A stretch of 64,000 nt of DNA from Corynebacterium lujinxingii (GCF_014490555.1 NZ_CP061032.1:186001-250000); one strand, 5' to 3'. Positions 33,329 to 43,898 are shown, numbered from the stretch's first letter. The notes: generated by a model not told the origin, from the letters alone. Made by a program: numbers and translations.

Positions 33329-34762
33329 TCACTTTGTCCGACGGTAGCGCTGACGTGGACTTCGCAAAGGCTCAGTAACCTCTGCCGCTCCTTCCTTGAT
33401 GAGTTTATTCAGGCTCTTTTGCACCGCGGTTCGACTGAGACCAGTCGCTTCAAGGAGTTCTGTTGTAGACCACGAGGCTTTCTCTCGGAGGAGGCGAGAA
33501 ACTTGATCGTAGGCGGTCTCATGAGTTTCCTCGGCTGCAACTTTGCGTTTGTGAAATGTAACGGTGAAGTGAGTTGAGGTGTTGGTGAACTCCGGGGGTG
33601 GCATGAGTGCGTCCGCGGTCGCGGACCGCATGACAGCGATTCCTGTGCCGCGGTTTTCCGCTACCGTCCCGCCACCAGAAAATCGTAAATCCTCCAAAAG
33701 CGTTGAGAGCAACTGGTTGCGCGAGGTGGTTACACCCGGCTGACCTAGGTTTTCTGGGGTCACTCCCCCGAAGAGGCCACCCGGATTCGAAATCTGGAGT
33801 CGATCCACGAACATGTCGATTTGTACAGGTGTGCCGAGCGCGGTTGGGGAATAGTCGCGATGCATCAGAGCATTGACTAATGCCTCTCGTAAAGCCACTG
33901 GCGGGTAATCTGGGACATCTTTGCGATAAACGCCTTCTATTAATCCCGCGGTCCGCATGTTCTTTTCGACGAGGCGTACACCTTGCTCCACCATTTCAGG
34001 GATTGGACCGGTGATTCTTGCACTGTCGAGGAGGCGAAATCCCTCGGTTACATCCCCTTTGGAGGTGCCGGGATAGAGTGCGAAATTCACTACAAGCCGT
34101 GGAAAGAATTGCTGCGGAAAGTCGCCCATCGTAAGGAGCGCTCCCAGGGTAGGCGCGTCGTTACGTAAGACCTGGAGACGACGCAAGGCCGTTGGCAATC
34201 CGTCCGCAAAGGTTTTTTCGCGCGCAGCGCGCTGTCGTTCGGCGTAGTGCGTGAGGGTTGTTTCATCGAGATCCTCAACTGATGCTTCCGCTACGGGCTC
34301 CCGGTCCCATGACGGTTGTCCCTGATTTTCTACGATTCGATCAACTTCATATGGAGTCAATCTCCGTTCGCTGTCGCCCGTTCGCGTGTAGCTGCCCTTG
34401 TAGAGACCCCGTTCAGTGACGTAACAGGGCTTGTCCTCGGGCACCATCTCAGGAACTTCAGCGACTAAAACGTGCGCTGATTCGAAAGGCACAATCGAAA
34501 TGTCCGGTCGTACCGGTGGAGTAAGGCGTTCGCAGAACGTGGTCAGGGAATCGCGCGCGGCTTTGGGGTCAAAGTCTGGTAGAACAGTGAACCCATCGGT
34601 CTCACTTACACCGAAAATTAGAGTTCCGCCGCTGTGGTTGGAAAAGGCGCTCAGTGTCTCCAATACTGCTTTCCCTACGCCAGATTTCACCTCAACCCGG
34701 GAACTCTCGGCACCGATAGTCCGATGTTGTTCAAGCATCAGCGCCAAGTCTTCGTGCAACAT
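33329..34762 (-). CDS. AlbA_2/Schlafen-type ATP-binding transcriptional regulator, inserted in the rml locus
   Basis: A 477-residue protein. An N-terminal AlbA_2 (divergent AAA_4/Schlafen-like) domain contains RVEVKSG...LETLSAFSNHSGGTLIFGV. A central HATPase_c_4 region contains ALREALVNALMHRDY and a glycine-rich NPGGLFGG and RGTGIAVM. A C-terminal winged helix reads WSTTELLEATGLSRTAVQKSL. This is a predicted regulator; some relatives are linked to defence or plasmid loci. The base composition is visibly less GC-rich than its neighbours and it separates rmlA from rmlCD, so it is probably acquired. Start ATG 34762 has TAAGTT seven bases upstream; a TTG seven codons earlier is less likely. Confidence 0.82.
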   Translation of the reverse strand: MLHEDLALMLEQHRTIGAESSRVEVKSGVGKAVLETLSAFSNHSGGTLIFGVSETDGFTVLPDFDPKAARDSLTTFCERLTPPVRPDISIVPFESAHVLVAEVPEMVPEDKPCYVTERGLYKGSYTRTGDSERRLTPYEVDRIVENQGQPSWDREPVAEASVEDLDETTLTHYAERQRAAREKTFADGLPTALRRLQVLRNDAPTLGALLTMGDFPQQFFPRLVVNFALYPGTSKGDVTEGFRLLDSARITGPIPEMVEQGVRLVEKNMRTAGLIEGVYRKDVPDYPPVALREALVNALMHRDYSPTALGTPVQIDMFVDRLQISNPGGLFGGVTPENLGQPGVTTSRNQLLSTLLEDLRFSGGGTVAENRGTGIAVMRSATADALMPPPEFTNTSTHFTVTFHKRKVAAEETHETAYDQVSRLLREKASWSTTELLEATGLSRTAVQKSLNKLIKEGAAEVTEPLRSPRQRYRRTK

Positions 34763-34823
34763 AACACCGAACTTAACACCCAACTTCGCACGGTGTTAAG
34801 AATGTGTGAAGCTGGGTGTTGAG
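34762..34823. promoter_or_regulatory. operator-like cluster of GGTGTTAAG half-sites
   Basis: A 20-bp imperfect inverted repeat has arms at 34772-34791 and 34804-34823 (17 of 20 pairs) with a 12-bp spacer. Counting AACACC/GGTGTT cores, four lie within about 60 bp (34763, 34775, 34792 and 34815). The repeats overlap the predicted -10 TAAGTT (34775-34770) of the AlbA_2 gene. This is the expected layout for autorepression by its winged-helix domain. Confidence 0.55.
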
Positions 34824-34840
34824 TTGCTGGCGAAGTCTAG

Positions 34841-36153
34841 CTAGCGCATCGCCACATACAGCGCGAGCGCTGCCCGCCAGTTCGACGGCGCGAACCCGGT
34901 CGCCTTGATCTTGTCCAGCGACAGCGTGGACTCGCGTGGGCGTACCGCGGCGTCGAGACCGTACTCCTCGGTGGTCACTGGGTGGACGTCGGAAGGGTCG
35001 CCGCCCATGGCGATGTAGACGGCCATGGCGATCTCGTCGCGTCCGGCGGTGTCGCCGTCGGAAGTGATGTTGTACACGCCGTAGTCTGCGCCCGAGGAAA
35101 GCAGGTGCGCGATGCCCTTGGCCAGGTCTTCGGCGGCGGTGGGGCGGCCACGCTGGTCGGAGACCACCTTTGGCGACACACCCTTGGCGGCCAGTTGCGC
35201 CATCGTCTCCATGAAGTTCGCGCCGTCGCCGAACACCCATGACGTGCGCACAACGTAGTGCCTGCGCGCCGTCTGGGCGGCGGTGTCGCCGGCGGCCTTG
35301 GACGCACCGTAGGTGGACAGGGGCGAGGGCACCTCGGTTTCGTCGTGGACGTCGACGGTGCCGTCGAAGATGTAGTCGGAGGAGACGTGGACGAAGGTGA
35401 GGTCGTGGTCGTCGGCAAGCCGGGCGAGCGTGGCGGGGGCGGAGGCGTTGACGGACCAGGCGGCGGCGCGGTCGATCTCGGCGCCGTTGACGTCGTTGTA
35501 GGCGGCGCAGTTCACGATCGCCCAGAAATCGCTCCAGTCGATATCCACGCTGCCCGTCGCGTCAGCGGCGTGGCAGATGTCGAACTCGTCGCGGCCGTAA
35601 AACACGGCTTCGTCGTCGGACCAGATCTGGCGCAGCGCACGCCCCAACTGTCCGTTCGCGCCGGTCACCAGGATGCGGCGGGGCGGCAGGGGGGTGGCGT
35701 CGGCAAGCATGGGGTGCGCCTGGTCGGCGGCGGAGAGTTCGGTCGGCTCGAGCGGCCAGTTGATCTCCTTGTACGAGCAGAACGCGCCGCCGGGGGAGTA
35801 GCGCTGGTTGACCAGGTAGATGTACGTGGTGTCGTCCTCGAGCGCCTGGAAGCCGTTGGCCACCCCGCGCGGAACGAACACCGCGGTGTCGGGCCCGATT
35901 TCGCAGGTGAACGTCTCGCCAAACGTTGCGGAACCAGCGCGCATGTCCACCCACGCGCCGAACACCCGGCCGGAGGCGACGGAGACCCACTTGTCCCACG
36001 GCTCCGCGTGCATGCCGCGGGTGGCGCCGCGCCGGGCGTTGAAACTGACGTTTTGCTGCCGTGGCACGAGCGCTTGGCCGGCCCAGTTCTCCTTGAACCA
36101 GCCGCGGTTGTCCTCGTGCAGTGTCAGGTCGTGGACTTCCAACCCTGCGATCA

Positions 36154-36154
<1 letters not shown>
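34841..36154 (-). CDS. rmlCD: bifunctional dTDP-4-dehydrorhamnose 3,5-epimerase / reductase RmlCD
   Basis: A 437-residue fusion. Residues about 1-165 are an RmlC cupin (LHEDNRGWFKENW, RGATRGMHAEPWDKWV with the catalytic His, FVPRGVANGFQ). Residues about 170-437 are an RmlD short-chain reductase (VTGANGQLGRAL, STYGASKAAGD with Tyr-x3-Lys). It performs the last two steps to dTDP-L-rhamnose. The fusion is typical of Corynebacterium. Its start shares one base with the rmlB stop (TAATG), so the two are coupled. Confidence 0.95.
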
Positions 36155-37140
<986 letters not shown>

Positions 37141-38322
37141 CTACTTTACAAGGCCGGCGAGGTGGACGAGCGCACCGGCGATCGGGCCGGCGAACAGCGC
37201 GACGATAACGGCGGTGGCCACACCCCACGGCGCGAGAAAGAGCACGGCGAACGCGGTAAGCGTAGCGACGACCCACCCCGCGACATAAAACGCGTGCTTT
37301 TCCAGCGCCAGCACTGCCACGCCGGTGATCATGAGCATGCCCATAAACGCCGACGCGAACGTGAGCAGGCCCAGCGTGAGGCCGGCGACGAACAATTCCG
37401 GTTTGAACGCGAGCCGCAGAATCCACGGGCCGATCAGCCACGCCGCCGCGAACCCGACCACACCGAGCGTGAGCACCGCACCGATCGGGGCGGCCAGCGC
37501 TGCGTAGATGCGCTCCCGCTTCTCGACGAACCGCACCACCAACGCCGACTGAAAACGCTGCAGCGGCATGAGCACCGGCGCGCGCGTGAGCATCACGGCG
37601 TTCGCGATGGCGGCGACGGTGAGCGATGTTTCCGGGTCGTCGGGAAACGCGGCGCTCACGGCGGTGGGAAACCCGGTAATGAGCGCGGCGGAGGCGCCGG
37701 AGGCGGCCATGGCGGACACGACGCGGCGGACGAACGTGGCGCGGTCGACGTCGAGGGTGACGCGCACCGGGGCGGCGGCGAGGATTGCAATCCAGCTCAG
37801 TGCGCCGATGACGGTGATGAGCAGAAACTCGCGCAGCCCCCCGCCAAGCGCGAGCGTGAGCAGCGCCAGCACGAGGCGCACGCCGGAATCCAGCGCGACC
37901 AGGGCGGCGTAGCGGCTCCACAGGCCCGCGCCGGAGAGCACCCCGGAAAGCACCGCCTGGAACGCGTAGGACAACAGGCCGAACGCGAGCAGCGCCGTCG
38001 CCGCCGACGGATCGGGCGGGACGATCGCGCCCATGAAGAACAACCCGCACACCGCCACCAGCGCGAGTGCCACGCCGCCGAGCGTCGCGCCGAGCCGCCA
38101 CGGGTTCGCCCGCCCCTGTTTGCCGTCGGTGCGCGACGCGGCGACGGCGCGGGTCGTTTCGTGCGTGATGCCGTCGATTACGCCGGTGCAGGCGAAAAAC
38201 AGCCCCCAATAGGCGAGGAAGTAGCGGTAGCTGGTCTCCACATCGAGCGCCCAGCCGGCGACCCAGACGACGACCAGCCCGCTGACCGCGGCGAACACCG
38301 TCGCCAGCGACAGGTGCTTCAC
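37141..38322 (-). CDS. polysaccharide flippase-like (Wzx/MATE-type) membrane protein
   Basis: A 393-residue protein with 10-12 predicted membrane helices and few charged residues, for example GLVVVWVAGWALDVETSYRY near the start. It resembles MVF-type oligosaccharide exporters. Location directly upstream of rmlB suggests it flips a rhamnose-containing or related lipid-linked glycan, but the substrate is an inference. GTG 38322 overlaps the TGA of the M1 peptidase gene (GTGA); the longer ORF upstream is only antisense-like sequence. Confidence 0.72.
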   Translation of the reverse strand: MKHLSLATVFAAVSGLVVVWVAGWALDVETSYRYFLAYWGLFFACTGVIDGITHETTRAVAASRTDGKQGRANPWRLGATLGGVALALVAVCGLFFMGAIVPPDPSAATALLAFGLLSYAFQAVLSGVLSGAGLWSRYAALVALDSGVRLVLALLTLALGGGLREFLLITVIGALSWIAILAAAPVRVTLDVDRATFVRRVVSAMAASGASAALITGFPTAVSAAFPDDPETSLTVAAIANAVMLTRAPVLMPLQRFQSALVVRFVEKRERIYAALAAPIGAVLTLGVVGFAAAWLIGPWILRLAFKPELFVAGLTLGLLTFASAFMGMLMITGVAVLALEKHAFYVAGWVVATLTAFAVLFLAPWGVATAVIVALFAGPIAGALVHLAGLVK

Positions 38323-39563
38323 GGGCACACCGGGAGTTCGCGGTGCTGCGTCCACGCGTCCAAAATCGGCGAGATGTCCGCGCCGTGGCGCTTGAACGCG
38401 TTGACCAGGTCGAAGGTTTCCACGACGCCATGTGCGTTCGTCGCCACGTAATCGCGCACTGCGTTGAAGAAGGTTTCGTCGCCGACGGATCGTCGTAAAG
38501 CATGCAGCGTGATCGCGCCGCGCTTGTACACGCGGTCGTCGAACATGTCGCGCGGGCCCGGGTCCGCGAGCGTGAACCGCATCGGGGTGATCTTGGCGTA
38601 GTGCTCGCGCACGGAGACGTCGACCGGTTTCCGGCCCGCGAAATCGGCCCACAGCCACTCCGCGTAGCAGGCGAAGCCCTCGTTGAGCCAGATGTCCTCC
38701 CACTGCGCGATGCCGAGCGAGTTGCCGAACCATTGGTGCGCCAACTCGTGCGCGATCAGACGCTCGTTATTGTGCAGGTGGTTGACGCCGAAAATCGACA
38801 GCCCCTGCGCCTCGAGCGGGATCTCCAGCGGGTCCTCGTGCACGACCACCTGGTAGTCCTCAAACGGGTAGGGGCCGAAGACGGTCTCGAAGTAATCGAG
38901 CATCGCCTGCTGCTTCGACAGATCGCCCACGTTTGGGCCGGGTAGCCACGCCGACGTGTTGCGCCCGAGCGAGACGTGGCGGAACTGGCCGACCTGGATC
39001 GTCGCCAGGTACGTCGGCATGGGCCGTGAGGTGGTATTCGCTACCGCCGTGTAGTCCCGGTCGGTGCGCACGCGGAAGTTGTACGTCGCTTTCTCGTCCG
39101 GGGTGTCGTCGCAAGGAAACCACGTCGGCGCGCCGTTGGGCTGGTTCGCGGTGAGCGCGCCGTTGTCCAGTTCCTCCCAGCCGAGTTCGCCCCACGCGGT
39201 GCGCCGCGGGCGCGGGTTGCCGCCGTAGCGGATGGTGAGCGTGAACTCGGTGTCTACCGGGATTTCCTCGTTGAACGTGATGCGCAGTTTCCCGCCGGAT
39301 TGGCGGAAGCGCTTCACGCCGATGCTTAACGACGACTCCACGCGCCGCGCCGCCAACCCCTGCGCCATATCCAGCGTCAGGTGGTTCAGCGCGCGCCAGG
39401 TGGTCATCGTCAGCGTCGCCGTCGCGTTGAGACGGTTCGGGTTAACGATGTAGTGGAAGTCCAGGTCGTAGTGCGTGACGTGGAACCCCAGGTTGAACTC
39501 CACGCCCGTGTAGCGGTCGCGGGTGCCGGGGATTGGGGTGGAGCGCAGTCGGAGGTTTCTCAT
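38319..39563 (-). CDS. short M1-family metallopeptidase
   Basis: A 414-residue zinc aminopeptidase-like protein with HELAHQWFGN and the downstream Glu in NEGFACYAEWLW (HExxH-x18-E). An N-terminal beta domain (FHVTHYDLDFHYIVNPNRLN) is present; the large C-terminal domain of full-length M1 enzymes is absent, as in a known actinobacterial subgroup. There is no signal peptide. TAGACT eight bases before ATG 39563 marks the probable leaderless start of the flippase-rml message. Confidence 0.87.
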   Translation of the reverse strand: MRNLRLRSTPIPGTRDRYTGVEFNLGFHVTHYDLDFHYIVNPNRLNATATLTMTTWRALNHLTLDMAQGLAARRVESSLSIGVKRFRQSGGKLRITFNEEIPVDTEFTLTIRYGGNPRPRRTAWGELGWEELDNGALTANQPNGAPTWFPCDDTPDEKATYNFRVRTDRDYTAVANTTSRPMPTYLATIQVGQFRHVSLGRNTSAWLPGPNVGDLSKQQAMLDYFETVFGPYPFEDYQVVVHEDPLEIPLEAQGLSIFGVNHLHNNERLIAHELAHQWFGNSLGIAQWEDIWLNEGFACYAEWLWADFAGRKPVDVSVREHYAKITPMRFTLADPGPRDMFDDRVYKRGAITLHALRRSVGDETFFNAVRDYVATNAHGVVETFDLVNAFKRHGADISPILDAWTQHRELPVCP

Positions 39564-39590
39564 CGCGGGGAAGTCTACCCCTGGGTGCTC

Positions 39591-40700
39591 CTAGACCCCG
39601 AGTGCCGGTGCGATCGTGGTGCGCCAGGCCTTATCCAGGTCGTCGCGCCAGTACGGCCAGGAGTGGGTGCCCACGTTGCGGAGTTCGAAGTGCGCCGGGA
39701 TCTTGAGGCCGTCGAGCTTGGCCTTCAAGTCGTGGGTGCAGGAGTTGATCGCGGCTTCGATCACGCCGCCTTCGATCTGCAGCGTTGCCGCGCCGAGGTG
39801 CGCGGCCGGTTCCGGGGCGCCGATGCCGAGCAGGTAGCTCACCTGGTCCGGGCGGCCGGCCAGGCCGGTGCCGGAGGAGACGTAGAGTTTCGTGCCGCGC
39901 AGTTTCTCCGCGTTCAGCAGGGCGTCGTTCCAGCGGTTGTACTTGCCGCCCATCGGACCCCACATCATCTCCGGGGTGACGGTCTTGAAGTCCGGCACAC
40001 TGGAGGCGCGGTTCACGGTCAAGCGCGCGAAGTTGTAGCCGGCCGGGGTGGACGTTGCCGCGCAGCCGGAAAACGACGCCGCCGCCTTGTACATGCCCGG
40101 GTTGTGCTCCGGCAGCACGAGCGCGGAGGTGCCGGACATGGAAAAGCCGGCGATCGCGCGGTTCCTGTTCGCGCCGAGGGTGCGCTCGATCGGGCCGGGC
40201 AGCTCGTGGGTAAGGAAGGTCTCCCACTTCTGCGGGCCGTTTAGATACATGGAGCGCACGTTGGGGGCCACCCAGTCGGTGTAATAGGAAAACGCACCGG
40301 CCTGCGGGATGACCACGTTGACGCGCTTGCCCCTGAAGTAGTCCTTCGTGGTGTGCAGGGTCAGCCAGTCCTGGTTCTGCTCCGCGCCGCCGGCGCCGTT
40401 GAGCAGGTACAGCGTCGGTGCGCCCGACACGCGCTTGCCGGCGCGGTCCGTGGCCGGGATGACAGCAATCGGGATGTCGCGTCGCATCGACGGCGAGTAG
40501 ACGTTGTAGGACAGCACGTTGTTGTGGTCGACCTGTTCGACCCACTTCTGCGGCTGGCCGGTGGCCGGCGAGATCGGCGGGGTGGCGGGCGCGTTCCAGC
40601 TTTTGACCACGCCGGCCGGCTGGGCGATGGCCGGGGTGGTGCCGCAGGCGACGGTGAGTGCGGTCAGCGCGGCAAGTGCTGCTTTCTTCAACGACTTCAT
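39591..40700 (-). CDS. corynomycolyltransferase, short form (Ag85-like)
   Basis: A 369-residue secreted alpha/beta hydrolase of the antigen 85 / Cmt family. It has a signal peptide with probable cleavage after AIA (about residue 26), an oxyanion region [13 protein letters not shown], the nucleophile Ser187 in AGFSMSGTSAL and the C-terminal His in VGTHSWPYW. It transfers corynomycolic acids to trehalose, arabinogalactan or protein. The locus near lpd and sdh corresponds to C. glutamicum cmt1/mytC as I recall; MytC is the enzyme reported to O-mycoloylate small porins. ATG 40700 is chosen for the signal peptide; the longer ORF adds nothing recognisable. Confidence 0.88.
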   Translation of the reverse strand: MKSLKKAALAALTALTVACGTTPAIAQPAGVVKSWNAPATPPISPATGQPQKWVEQVDHNNVLSYNVYSPSMRRDIPIAVIPATDRAGKRVSGAPTLYLLNGAGGAEQNQDWLTLHTTKDYFRGKRVNVVIPQAGAFSYYTDWVAPNVRSMYLNGPQKWETFLTHELPGPIERTLGANRNRAIAGFSMSGTSALVLPEHNPGMYKAAASFSGCAATSTPAGYNFARLTVNRASSVPDFKTVTPEMMWGPMGGKYNRWNDALLNAEKLRGTKLYVSSGTGLAGRPDQVSYLLGIGAPEPAAHLGAATLQIEGGVIEAAINSCTHDLKAKLDGLKIPAHFELRNVGTHSWPYWRDDLDKAWRTTIAPALGV

Positions 40701-40756
40701 AAAGTCCCGTTTCTGTAACGAAGTTATGCTGTCTGACGACATTCGAAGCGTCATTG

Positions 40757-40820
40757 TACGTTACATACGTTAAAGCTGTGGTTATTGTTACAGCAGTTGC
40801 ACGTTCTGAAAGGAAACCGC
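40757..40820. promoter_or_regulatory. divergent promoter region between mycolyltransferase and small gene
   Basis: TACGTTA occurs twice nine bases apart (40757-40763 and 40766-40772). TGTGGTTATTGTTACA at 40778-40793 is a weak dyad resembling a GlxR site. TATTGT at 40783-40788 could be the -10 of the small gene. The RBS AAAGGA lies at 40809-40814, seven bases before ATG 40822. Promoter positions are tentative. Confidence 0.4.
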
Positions 40821-40821
40821 C

Positions 40822-40932
40822 ATGAACCCGATTGAGACCATCCAGCTGCAGATCAACGAGGCACTGGGCTACCTCATCCACACCGGCTCGTCGATGTCGT
40901 CGACAATCGCCTACGGCCTGGGCATGTTCTAA
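40822..40932 (+). CDS. 36-residue small protein between two mycolyltransferases, porin-like candidate
   Basis: ATG 40822 to TAA 40930-40932 encodes 36 residues. The start is MNPIETIQLQINEALGYLIH and the end is HTGSSMSSTIAYGLGMF. It has a good RBS (AAAGGA, spacing seven), its own gap and a strong terminator directly after it, so it looks like a complete monocistronic gene. There is no signal peptide and no cysteine; the N-terminal half could be an amphipathic helix, followed by a Ser-rich turn. Corynebacterial PorA, PorH and ProtX are similarly tiny, leaderless in the secretory sense and O-mycoloylated on Ser. The resemblance is in size, architecture and location, not in alignable sequence. 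Confidence 0.7.
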   Translation: MNPIETIQLQINEALGYLIHTGSSMSSTIAYGLGMF

Positions 40933-40942
40933 CCAGGACAGC

Positions 40943-40972
40943 AAAAAAGGGGCGCACCCGGCGCCCCTTTTT
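40943..40972. terminator. bidirectional intrinsic terminator
   Basis: GGGGCGC (40949-40955) pairs perfectly with GCGCCCC (40961-40967) around ACCCG. It is preceded by six A and followed by five T, so it can stop the 36-codon gene and the convergent mycolyltransferase gene alike. Confidence 0.9.
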
Positions 40973-40982
40973 CATATCCGCG

Positions 40983-42407
40983 TTACAGGCCCAGTGCGGA
41001 CTTGAACACGGTGTCGTAGGACTTCTTCAGGTCGTCGCGCCACACCGGCCACGCGTGGGTGCCCACGTTGCGCAGCTCAGCGTGCTCGACTTCCGCGCCG
41101 TTTGCGCGCAGCTTGACTAGCAGGTCGTGGGTGCAGGAGTTCATAGCGGCCTCGATCGCGCCGCCTTCAAGGATGAGCGTCGCTGCATTTGCGGAGCCCT
41201 TGATAAACGCGTCGGACGAGTTCAGGCCGGCGTCCTCGAAGCGCTTCGCTAGCGTGCCCGGCATATCCGTCTCAGCCGCCAGGCCGGTGCCGGTGGAGAC
41301 GTAGAGCTTCGTGCCCGTGCCGGCCAGCTTCGGCGCGTTGACCAGCGCGTCGTAGTGGCGGTTGTAGTCGGACCCCATCGGACCGAAGATGTGCTCCGGC
41401 GTCATCTTGCCCGGCGCGCCGCGGTCGACGGTGAGCTGGACGAAGAAGTTCGGGATCGGCGTGGACGTCGCCGCGCAACCGGAGAAGGATCCGACGGCGT
41501 CGTAGAAGCCCGGGTTGTGCTCGGCGAGCAGCAGCACCGACGTCGCCGCCATCGACAGGCCGGCGATGCCGCGACGCTCGCGGTCGGCGTTCATGTACGG
41601 CTCGATGGCGTTCGGCAGTTCGTCGGCAAGGAACGTCGACCACATCTGCTTGCCCTTGTAGAAGAGGTGGCCTTCCTCCACTGGCGGCTCAGCTGCCCAG
41701 TCGACGTAGTAGGAAAACGCGCCCTCCATCGGGATGACCACGTTTGCGCCGGAATGGCCGTACGTTTCGTAGAGCTCCTTGTACGACTGCGAGACCCAGT
41801 CGGTGTCCTGCTCGGAGCCGCCTGCGCCGTTGAGCAGGTAGACCGTCGGCGCGTTGTCCACGCGCTTGCCCTGTGCGTCCTGCGCGAAGAAGACGGCGAC
41901 CGGGATGTCGCGGCCCATCGACTCGGAGTGCACGCGAACCGCAGCGTTCGGCCACTGTGACTGTGCGCGCTGGAGGATGCCCACCCAGCGCTGGTTCTTG
42001 CCGCCCATGGCCCTCGGCGCGTCGCCCAGTTCGAGGACCGTGTTGCCGGTGGCGCCGGAGGTGTTGTCGGCGTCGTCGACGGTCAGGTCCGCGTTCTCGG
42101 GGATCGGCTTGCTGGCCCCTTCGGGGGCGGGTTCAGTCGTCGCAACGCTTGTCGACGACTCCAGCACCGAAGTCGTCGTCTCCCCCGAAGTGGTGGTTTC
42201 GCTAAGGGAGGGCTCGGTCGAGGTCTCGGTCGGCGCGGTGGTTTCGGTCGTCGCCTCCGGCAGCGACGACTGCACCGTGGACTGCGCCGCGCTCAGCACG
42301 GCGGGAGCGTCCTCGCCTGAGGCGGAGACGTGGTGGACGACGGGAATCGAGCCTGCCGCGACAAGGGCCGCGGCAGCGACGGCGATCGCCGGACGGGTGA
42401 GTTTCAC
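40983..42407 (-). CDS. corynomycolyltransferase with Ser/Thr-rich stalk
   Basis: A 474-residue mycolyltransferase. A signal peptide ([20 protein letters not shown]) is followed by a low-complexity Ser/Thr/Glu stalk (about residues 35-105, repeats such as [13 protein letters not shown]). The antigen-85-like domain has [16 protein letters not shown] oxyanion sequence ([16 protein letters not shown]), the nucleophile Ser in AGLSMAATS and His in VGTHAWPVW. It differs from its neighbour by about 100 extra N-terminal residues that probably span the arabinogalactan layer. GTG 42407 gives a clean signal peptide; an upstream ATG at 42455 is possible. Confidence 0.87.
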   Translation of the reverse strand: MKLTRPAIAVAAAALVAAGSIPVVHHVSASGEDAPAVLSAAQSTVQSSLPEATTETTAPTETSTEPSLSETTTSGETTTSVLESSTSVATTEPAPEGASKPIPENADLTVDDADNTSGATGNTVLELGDAPRAMGGKNQRWVGILQRAQSQWPNAAVRVHSESMGRDIPVAVFFAQDAQGKRVDNAPTVYLLNGAGGSEQDTDWVSQSYKELYETYGHSGANVVIPMEGAFSYYVDWAAEPPVEEGHLFYKGKQMWSTFLADELPNAIEPYMNADRERRGIAGLSMAATSVLLLAEHNPGFYDAVGSFSGCAATSTPIPNFFVQLTVDRGAPGKMTPEHIFGPMGSDYNRHYDALVNAPKLAGTGTKLYVSTGTGLAAETDMPGTLAKRFEDAGLNSSDAFIKGSANAATLILEGGAIEAAMNSCTHDLLVKLRANGAEVEHAELRNVGTHAWPVWRDDLKKSYDTVFKSALGL

Positions 42408-42472
42408 TGGACTGAACTCGCTTTCCTGAAAACTATGGGAGAACCTCCGCCACATTTTGCCAGACGGCCACG

Positions 42473-42478
42473 TACACT
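42473..42478 (+). promoter_or_regulatory. lpd -10 hexamer, leaderless
   Basis: TACACT is followed by exactly seven bases and GTG 42486, the first codon of lpd. No Shine-Dalgarno sequence is present. Confidence 0.65.
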
Positions 42479-42485
42479 ATGCATT

Positions 42486-43898
42486 GTGAGTAAAGAACAT
42501 TTTGACGTTGTTGTCCTCGGCGCGGGCCCCGGTGGCTACGTTGCCGCTATCCGTGCAGCTCAGCTTGGTAAGAAAGTGGCTGTCATCGAGAAGCAGTACT
42601 GGGGCGGTGTGTGCCTGAACGTGGGCTGCATCCCGTCGAAGTCTCTGATTAAGAACGCAGAGGTCGCGGAGATCTTCAACCACGACGCGAAGACCTTCGG
42701 CATCAAGGGTGACGTGGAGTTCGATTACACGGACGCCCAAAAGCGCTCCCGCAAGGTCTCCGAGAAGATCGTCGGTGGCGTGCACTACTTGATGAAGAAG
42801 AACAAGATCAAGGAGATCAACGGCCTGGGCTCGTTCAAGGACGCCAAGACCATCGAGATCACCGAGGGCGACGACAAGGGCATGACCGTCACCTTCGACG
42901 ACTGCATCATCGCCACCGGCGCGGTCGTGCGCACCCTGCCGGGCATCGAACTTTCCGAGAACGTCGTCTCCTACGAAGAGCAGATCCTCAACCCGGAGGC
43001 ACCGGAGAAGATGGTCATCGTCGGCGCTGGCGCCATCGGCATGGAGTTCGCGTACGTGCTGTCCAACTACGGCGTCGACGTCACGGTCATCGAGTACATG
43101 GACCGCGTCCTGCCGAACGAGGACAAGGACGTTTCAAAGGAGATCGCCAAGGCTTACAAGAAGCTCGGCGTGAAGCTGCTGACCGGCCACGCCACCACCG
43201 AGGTGCGCGACAACGGCGACTCCGTCGAGGTGGACGTGAAGAAGAACGGCTCCGACGACGTTGAGACCCTCACCGCGGACCGTGTGATGATCTCCGTGGG
43301 CTTCGCTCCGCGCACCGAGGGCTACGGCCTGGAGAACACCGGCGTCGAGCTGACCGACCGCGGCGCCATTGCTATCGACGAGCGCATGCGCACCAACGTC
43401 GACGGCATCTACGCCATCGGCGACGTCACCGCGAAGCTCCAGCTCGCTCACGTCGCTGAGGCCCAGGGCATCATCGCCGCCGAGACCATCGCGGACGCGG
43501 AGACCCTCGAGATCGAGGACTACATGATGACCCCGCGCGCCACCTTCTGTAACCCGCAGGTAGCCTCCATGGGCTACACCGAGGAGCAGGCGAAGGAGAA
43601 GTGGCCGGACAAGGACATCAAGGTTGCCACCTTCCCGTTCTCCGCGAACGGCAAGGCAGTGGGCTTGGCGGAGACCGCTGGCTTTGGCAAGCTCGTCGCC
43701 GATGCGGAGTTCGGCGAAATCTTGGGCTGCCACCTCGTCGGCGCGAACGTCTCCGAGCTCATACCGGAGGTTGTGCTTGCACAGCGCTTCGATCTGACCG
43801 CAGGTGAGATCGCACGCTCCATCCACATTCACCCGACCCTGTCGGAGGTGCTCAAGGAGATCTCCCACGGCGTCGAGGGCCACATGATCAACCTCTAA
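42486..43898 (+). CDS. lpd: dihydrolipoyl dehydrogenase
   Basis: A 470-residue flavoprotein disulfide reductase, the E3 component of pyruvate and 2-oxoglutarate dehydrogenase. FAD motif is [14 protein letters not shown], the redox disulfide is [14 protein letters not shown], the NAD motif is [13 protein letters not shown] and the catalytic His-Glu pair is in HIHPTLSE. Start GTG 42486 is set by the seven-base spacing to TACACT; the ORF extends further upstream without homology. A strong terminator follows. Confidence 0.96.
   Translation: MSKEHFDVVVLGAGPGGYVAAIRAAQLGKKVAVIEKQYWGGVCLNVGCIPSKSLIKNAEVAEIFNHDAKTFGIKGDVEFDYTDAQKRSRKVSEKIVGGVHYLMKKNKIKEINGLGSFKDAKTIEITEGDDKGMTVTFDDCIIATGAVVRTLPGIELSENVVSYEEQILNPEAPEKMVIVGAGAIGMEFAYVLSNYGVDVTVIEYMDRVLPNEDKDVSKEIAKAYKKLGVKLLTGHATTEVRDNGDSVEVDVKKNGSDDVETLTADRVMISVGFAPRTEGYGLENTGVELTDRGAIAIDERMRTNVDGIYAIGDVTAKLQLAHVAEAQGIIAAETIADAETLEIEDYMMTPRATFCNPQVASMGYTEEQAKEKWPDKDIKVATFPFSANGKAVGLAETAGFGKLVADAEFGEILGCHLVGANVSELIPEVVLAQRFDLTAGEIARSIHIHPTLSEVLKEISHGVEGHMINL

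Noticed and set aside
33275..33577. A 100-codon plus-strand frame opposite the end of the AlbA_2 gene
   Set aside because: It lies antisense to the winged-helix coding region and has no recognisable domain.
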